From Argopecten irradians (Eukaryota; Mollusca; Bivalvia; Pectinida; Pectinidae), in NCBI RefSeq assembly GCF_041381155.1, contig NC_091144.1, forward strand, positions 19,415,544 through 19,479,543: a stretch of 64,000 nucleotides of DNA, given 5' to 3'. The translations under genes were made by a program, and so were the position numbers. Below the pieces are notes generated by a model. That model did no database searches. It was not told the DNA's origin and saw only the letters and a program-made list of their open reading frames with translations. Below are positions 58,344-64,000 of the stretch, in pieces; positions within the stretch are counted from its first letter, which is position 1, and every line of letters starts with the position of its first letter.

Positions 58344-58603
58344 TTTTTTAGGTCATTTGACCCGAAGGGGTTAATCCTAAATCCAAAATGGCCACCATAG
58401 CTGCCATCTTGAAAACTTCTTCTCAAGTTCTACATGAGCGATTTGGCTGAAACTTGCATGAAATGCTCCGGCATGGTCCAGACAAAGTGTTGATACATCT
58501 CTGGTTGATCCAAAATGGAATATGGCTACCATGACACTATATCTAATTAATTTCCTGTATGAATATTGTCAAGGTAGTCAGATGACCGTTAAGGCCTCTT
58601 GTT
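58344..58603 (+). mobile_element. short tandem-repeat-family element without an array
   Basis: The 5' end TTTTTTAGGTCATTTGACCC, then GAAGGGG, forms a hairpin, and the 3' end is GACCGTTAAGGCCTCTTGTT. The ends match the subfamily of 51574-52600. The 260-bp interior carries AAATGGCCACCATAG. Confidence 0.6.
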
Positions 58604-60109
58604 ATCATAATCATTCAATTTTTGAAATTATTTACAAAGTTAACATCCATTGGTATTAAATAAATATTATTTAGTTATCAAAATTCAAAAAAACTAATCA
58701 AACTTTTCTTCTTCTTTATTTTGCCTTGATATTCTGTTCAAATTTCAATGGCTTTTATGACAGTCAAATGGCAATTTATTGCATAAAATGTAAATGGCAC
58801 AATACTGTTTAGATATTTTGTTGTTACTCAAGATTTTTTATGTGAAACAGTATGGTACATGTACTTGTTTTACCTTCATTATCCTCTATGTAAATGTTTC
58901 TATTCTAGTACAGTATTTATGATATTTATGATAAGATTGTATATTTGTCCTAGACCTCACATTGGTAAAGAAATCGAACTATAAATCAATGATACTATGT
59001 TAATGAATGATGTTATGTTTGTGTTGACGTGGGTAATTCTCGTTTCAATAGGGGTGTAACTTTGGCGTAAAATGGGTTCTTTTAGAGAAAATTGATCTTT
59101 CTCGTTTCTTTGTGTAAGTGTTGGGTCAGCAAGCACTCAGCAAGCCTCATGCTGAATATATATTAGATTGGATTAATTCACACCATGTTGCGAAATCATA
59201 GATCAATGTAAAATTCTATTCATCAAGCAATAATGTAAGGGTGCTAACATCTTCAGATTTTATAGATAGCTGAAATCTTATCTTTTGAGCAGACACTCAA
59301 AACTTCTAACTACTATAGACCTATCAATATATTTCTATAAAATCATAGCAGAACCAAGTCTGACTAATCTGTTACATGTATATAAATTACAAACATCAGC
59401 AAGTTTTTCTGGCCATAATTTTGGTTTATATCTATCAGTGAATTTGAATAAGGACATGTAACAGTGTAACTGTTAACACCAATTTCTCATCAATGGCTTC
59501 TTTTAAGATTGTCACGAGGGAAAATAACTGCCAATGAGGAATCATGGTGGTTATGAAAGTGTGACAAATAATTTCATTAAGATTAAAAGAGATCATTCGG
59601 GGTAATATTGAGTAAACCTGTAAAGAAAGTAATGGTCAATATAATATATACCACCAGGTAGCATTTATAGCTATTGTGTAGTGACAATATATTTATATGT
59701 GTGTGCTGTCTGTAAAACCTTGTTTTACTGCCAATGATATTGTGCTTCAGGAAAAATGTGAAGTTTATTTTTACAGGAACATTTAAATATTCAGTAACTA
59801 TTCATTTAGATTTTTTTATATTGTGTATTTTTCATGATCTTACATTTCCTACAAAAGAATTTAAAACATTTGGTGTATTTTTGTGGCTTTTAACATCTTT
59901 TTGTTTGCTAATGTAAATTGTTAAATGTATTTTGAATTTGTTTGCTTTTCTGTGCACCTTGGTCATCTTTTATACATATATTGGTACATGAAGCCTAAGA
60001 ACTAGGCTAAATGTACTTAGAAAATCTTGATTTTAAAGTCAGCACCCCAATGTGCAATTTTCAATAGTACTTTCTTGAACAACTACATGTATTGTATACC
60101 TGGTAATGA
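58604..60109. other. intergenic, nothing recognised
   Basis: AT-rich, with no supported exon or bounded repeat. Confidence 0.4.
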
Positions 60110-60880
60110 TGTTACTTCTGGATTTTGGAGAGAGAGAAAAATCTAGGATTTGACAAATGTCTGTTGAAGGATTTGTAAAGTAGGTGAAAAGAGTATTTGA
60201 ATAGGAGGAGAGAAACTTGTGTGAGGTTTTGTTAGATGAGTAAGGCCATGAAGTAAAGAGATTATCAACATTAGAAAGGAGGCAACAAAAAGTTATTGAA
60301 TGATAACAAAACAGGAGATCCATCGCCAAACTTAAATGTGCTGTAATTACAATGGTGAGATGGTAGGGAAGATCTTAAGTTATTAAGAGAATAAAATGGA
60401 ACTTTGAAAGACTGCTTTGTGTTGAAAGCAATAGAATATCTTTATTTTCTAAATTTATCTCCTGTTATGAGCAAAGGGGAGATAAGTCTATTTGTTGATA
60501 GGGAGCGCAGTTAAGGAAGAAAAGTACACGGGTGATGGAATGATGGAAATATTAAAAGCAGTTGAAGGCTTAATGGAAAGGATGAATTTTGAAGGGAAAT
60601 TAGCAAGGAAGTTATAGACTGATGGAAGGATAGGATAAAGATGATTGGTTAATGAGTTTGGTTGTGATATGGAAAGGGTGAAGGAGAGAGGAATTGAGGC
60701 CAAGACGGCTGTTCAGAGTTGAGAGTGGGAGCAGATAAAGAGAGAAATGAACAGATTAAGATGAAAGATAACAGTGGAGGAAATGTGTAGGTAAAGGGGA
60801 AAGGATGAATGACTAAGGAAGCTGACAAAATCTGTAATATAATAAATAATGATGTACATAGAGGAGGAGGAGTTAATGGT
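60110..60880. other. purine-rich, C-depleted stretch
   Basis: On the plus strand G and A dominate (GGAAGG, GGAGAG, AAAGGG runs) and C is rare: by hand count roughly 20 C in the 360 bases 60481-60840. No gene is seen. Ser/Pro/Leu-rich frames on the minus strand follow from the bias. Confidence 0.6.
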
Positions 60881-61194
60881 GACAGTCAGCTCTTCAGAAG
60901 GCAGCTCTCAAACACAAACTTAGAACATATGCAGACTAAAGCAGATTTTGAAATAGCTTGCTATGTTTCTTTGGTATATTAGCTTAGTATGTAACTCGGT
61001 AGTGTAAATGGCTTTGCTATGTTACTTGGTGGTATTCTGTAGTTTTTAACAGATTCCCTATGTTTAAAACGGTGTCTGTTATGTTTTGAATTTCTTTGAC
61101 AGTTTTGACAAAATAAACACTAGGAATTTTCTTAAAGAATAAACAAGGTATAATTAAGAAGTGGTTTTGTTTTTATTTGTCATATTCTTATTAA
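60881..61194. other. intergenic, nothing recognised
   Basis: AATAAA signals occur at about 61112 and 61137 on the plus strand, but no upstream exon can be tied to them. Confidence 0.35.
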
Positions 61195-61281
61195 ACTTCG
61201 TTGGCCAAGGGTATTCAGTACGAGATGCACTCCCTGACACAGGAAGAATATCAGACTGAATACACTTGGCTACCGAAGTTG
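61195..61281. mobile_element. 87-bp palindromic MITE, arm AACTTCG
   Basis: AACTTCGTTGGCCAAGGGTA then TTCAGT mirrors the right arm ACTGAATACACTTGGCTACC then GAAGTT. The loop is about 35 bp. Confidence 0.65.
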
Positions 61282-62056
61282 ATCCTCATCAATTAGTGTT
61301 CTGTGAGATTTGACTTATGTCATCTTCAAGATACCTTTGACTCTCAAGTTAGAAAGAATTACTGAAATTTCTATGTATTTTAGGGGGCTGTATCTCTGAG
61401 GTGGGCTGGAGATTTCCTTGAACGCCATTGTTTTGAAATTGTATACATATACATTACAATGTGGCAATAGCTGATACATATACAATAGAATGTGGCAATA
61501 GCTGAAGATATGCAAACATGCAATTGAATATGGGTTTGAATTTTCCTGATAATCAAATCAAATTTGTTTGCTGTTGCCCAGAAAAAAAAACCTAGGAAGA
61601 CTATAGAATACATTTTCGACCTAATAAGAGCCCAATTGAAAAACCTAATAAGATTATAGTTATTACACGAAGTAAATATCAAATCGATTTGCAAAAGAAA
61701 GTCTTTCGAGTTAACTTGAGACCTCAAAAACGGAAGGGGACTTTGATTCGGTCGAAACTTATTAATCAAGAGATTTCAATAAAAACTGACACAATGGGTC
61801 TGAAAATACAAGAGATTAGCAAACGGTTTGTGCAAAGGAATGTCCTTGACCTTCGGCCAAGGTCTTAAGGTCAAATATGCTAAAATGTTATGCAACTTTT
61901 CCTTCATAAAAATAAGGCACAGTGACTTAGGTGGTAGATTTTTACCATAAGGACTTCATATTATTCCTATGAACTTTATATGGTCATTAGACTTGTAATT
62001 TTGCTCCACAATGATGCTATAAGGTCCAATACCAAGGAAAGTATCGTAGAGCATCG
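61282..62056. other. intergenic, nothing recognised
   Basis: No exon with splice support. A tandem pair CAATAGAATGTGGCAATAGCTG is seen in part at 61455-61505 (about 40-bp unit, TACATATACA.TACAATGTGG). Confidence 0.4.
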
Positions 62057-62101
62057 CATCCTCGATATTCCAGGGGTTCCGACCACTTACGATCTCTACA
62101 C
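62057..62101 (+). mobile_element. CATCCTC-family end, solo terminus
   Basis: CATCCTCGATATTCCAGGGG, then TTCCGACCACTTACGATC, is an isolated left end. It matches both arms of the mini-palindrome at 63715-63777 better than copies A-D, so it is a separate subfamily. Confidence 0.55.
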
Positions 62102-62465
62102 CCAAGATATTATATATATTGAGATATCTTATATACGATAAAAGACATCCTGTATAGAAAATGATTTAATAATATGTAAGATATTTCATATACTATGTAA
62201 TACACGATATCTCATGTAGATAAATACGTAACATAACTTACTACTTCAATCAATTTGAGTAACCACAACCTATCTAACCTATACCAATACCATGGCCAAC
62301 AGTCGGGACACGCTGCTCCATAAATATAAAATTGAGAGATGGGTCGTTTTCGTATCTTTATTTATATACGGTTTGACTGGTTGGACCTAGTTGTGGTTAT
62401 TGTTTTAAAACAAAGCCCTCATATGCTTGTATAAAAAATACAGCATTTATACTTGAACTAATTAC

Positions 62466-62862
62466 TTTAAAGGCACACTATCTTTCCGAAACGGCTTTTA
62501 GTTTTTAAAATGGGAAGATAAAACGGGATTGATAATTTTGTACAGTCGCAAAAGTTATGAACTTACTGTTATTCTACACTTACCATCATCTGAAACAATA
62601 AGTCAAAATAGATAAAATGTTAAGTTTCATAACGCGGGTCGTCTTATGTGTCCCGCTGGCTGTAGTCCTAGATATCGCGTGGTAGTTGACTATCACTGCG
62701 GCAGACGGCAAAACAGCGAAATTTATCTTAACAGTTATCATATACATGTAATACGCAGGAAATCTTGCATATATTCAATTGTTACCTCACCTGGCCATCG
62801 ATATGTATTTTTTTATGTTATTAGTTTTAAAAAAATATTACTGAAAGGCAGTGGGCCTTTAA
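62466..62862 (+). mobile_element. TTAA-type MITE, uninterrupted copy
   Basis: The ends are TTTAAAGGCACACTATCTTT and the inverse of CAGTGGGCCTTTAA. It is about 397 bp and non-coding. It is the reference copy for the split one at 44844-47047 and the truncated one at 63820-63998. Confidence 0.7.
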
Positions 62863-63424
62863 CAAACGGGTGAACTGTGGCTTTCTGAATAAACGAAAAC
62901 GACCATGATGTTCATCCAAGTGTGGAACTAGCAAATGAAGCAGACAGTATCAAATATCAACAAGTCTGAATAAGCTGAAGACGTCCTAGTTTTGGGAGGG
63001 AGCTCCGATCGAGGACGATTGTTCCCCGTCATCACAATCACAACTACAAAAGTGTTGTTATATACTTTTTGTACTATAGATTTGTTAAGGTAAGTCGCTA
63101 ACTTCCGCTTTCTAAGGTAAAAAGTATATATATACATAATAAAAAACGTGTATTGGTAACAATGGTGACTCTTTGTTAATATATTACACTACCACCAAAA
63201 GGGTTAAATAATCCCAGTCCCTTGTTTTCGTATAGAAAGATGTGACTTCATTTAGGCTATTAACATTGTAATACACTAACTAAATACATGTACGTAATAT
63301 GGTCTGTTGAGTAGGTGAGTATACCCGCCACCACTATAACCTCTAACTTGTGTGTACTCATTGTCTACAACATTTCTTTGTAGGTCATATTTTTCTCTAT
63401 GCAACTGTGTATGCATACATGTAT
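62863..63424. other. intergenic, nothing recognised
   Basis: No exon or bounded repeat. Confidence 0.35.
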
Positions 63425-63679
63425 GCAATGATTCTGTTGTGTCGGTTTCTGCTATGTTGTATGTGGGGAATACCTGCCACCTCTTACGTCCACACAATAC
63501 TATATTATATGACAATATTACAGGTTTTCCTTGTGTCTTGCCCATTCCTAGTCACCAGTCAACAACCCAATAAGATTAAGTTAAAAAAACCCAATAATAA
63601 CATAAGAAAATACATCGACGGCCTAAGACGAGATTACAACATCAAACAAATGCAAGATTCCCTACATAATCTATTTTGA
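63425..63679 (+). CDS. candidate small secreted-peptide gene
   Basis: An open frame ends at TGA 63677-63679. From an internal ATG at 63509 it reads MTILQVFLVSCPFLVTSQQ, a signal-peptide-like stretch, then about 36 basic and amphipathic residues, NKIKLKKPNNNIRKYIDG followed by LRRDYNIKQMQDSLHNLF. Earlier in-frame ATGs extend it upstream to 63425 with more hydrophobic residues. An acceptor-like ATATTACAG precedes GTTTTCC at 63522, so it could also be a last exon. I know no matching peptide family, and there is no amidation Gly or dibasic end. It may be chance. Confidence 0.25.
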   Translation, partial: AMILLCRFLLCCMWGIPATSYVHTILYYMTILQVFLVSCPFLVTSQQPNKIKLKKPNNNIRKYIDGLRRDYNIKQMQDSLHNLF

Positions 63680-63714
63680 AAGACAATATTCTTTTAGCTG
63701 CTCTAGAGTAGTGA

Positions 63715-63777
63715 CATCCTCGATATTCCACGATCTCTACATCGTAAGTGATCGGAACCCCTGGAGTATCAAGGATG
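63715..63777. mobile_element. 63-bp CATCCTC mini-palindrome
   Basis: CATCCTCGATATTCCACGATC...GATCGGAACCCCTGGAGTATC then AAGGATG: two CATCCTC-family ends joined with almost nothing between. Confidence 0.6.
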
Positions 63778-63819
63778 GAGTAGTGATAGTCTTGTAAAGC
63801 ACGTTGCGAAACATTATAC

Positions 63820-63998
63820 TACCCGCGTTATGAAAAAAATAACATTGAATTTATTTTCATAAAATTATTCAGAAGGTGATGGGGAGTGTAGTGTTAGCGG
63901 TAAGCTAATACTTTTTCGACTCTATAAAATCATGAATCTCGTTTAACATTCCCATCTTATAGAATAAATGAGTTTCTGAATGTTAGTGGCACTTTAAA
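63820..63998 (-). mobile_element. TTAA-type MITE, truncated third copy
   Basis: Read on the minus strand from 63998, TTTAAAGTGCCACTA, GATGGGAATG, ATAGAGTCG and CATAACGCGGGT follow the order of the copy at 62466. Its other end is missing. Confidence 0.6.
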
Positions 63999-64000
63999 GC

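Overview
The window looks like nuclear DNA of a bivalve mollusc (scallop- or oyster-like). It is AT-rich, its genes are split by long introns, and it is crowded with miniature inverted-repeat elements, non-LTR retrotransposons and tandem-repeat elements of the kind known from bivalves. It holds a secreted PAN plus fibrinogen-domain protein and a molluscan-looking Ki-67-type gene pair. No bacterial operon, CRISPR array, rRNA or tRNA was recognised. No LTR retroelement or endogenous virus was recognised either.

Layout. (1) 1-15 kb: mostly the minus-strand gene for a 310-residue secreted protein (signal peptide, PAN/apple domain, fibrinogen-related domain), in five exons whose reading phases all agree. 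Its 7.7-kb first intron is a graveyard of MITEs, LINE tails and one reversed tandem-repeat element. (2) 15.7-21.66 kb: a nearly full-length LINE on the plus strand, carrying an L1-like ORF1 and an ORF2 split by a 0.6-kb GAT/ATG microsatellite and by tandem duplications inside the reverse transcriptase. (3) 21.66-22.75 kb: an unassigned broken coding-like relic. (4) 23.2-25.2 kb: a three-exon NKL-type homeobox gene on the minus strand, with a TATA box and a cluster of TAAT cores upstream. (5) 26.4-29.35 kb: two LINE 3' ends placed tail to tail. (6) 29.6-36.1 kb: a decayed I/Jockey-type LINE with CCHC knuckles and an RNase H remnant. (7) 36.4-40.3 kb: two structured repeats, then the first exons of a minus-strand gene whose N-terminus is a clear Ki-67 FHA domain. 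(8) 40.4-56.8 kb: a divergently transcribed plus-strand gene for a 615-residue Lys/Thr/Pro-rich chromatin-type protein with a Ki-67-repeat-like FKTP motif and a C-terminal CaaX box. Its introns carry two long tandem-repeat elements, a further one beside an exon, and an intact-looking hAT element with a perfect 8-bp target duplication. (9) 57-64 kb: intergenic DNA with small palindromic elements.

The most interesting point is the head-to-head pair at 37.6-55.9 kb. The Ki-67-type FHA start and a Ki-67-like KTP-repeat protein lie back to back across about 300 bp, as one inversion of a single ancestral gene would leave them, or as a bidirectional promoter driving two partner proteins.
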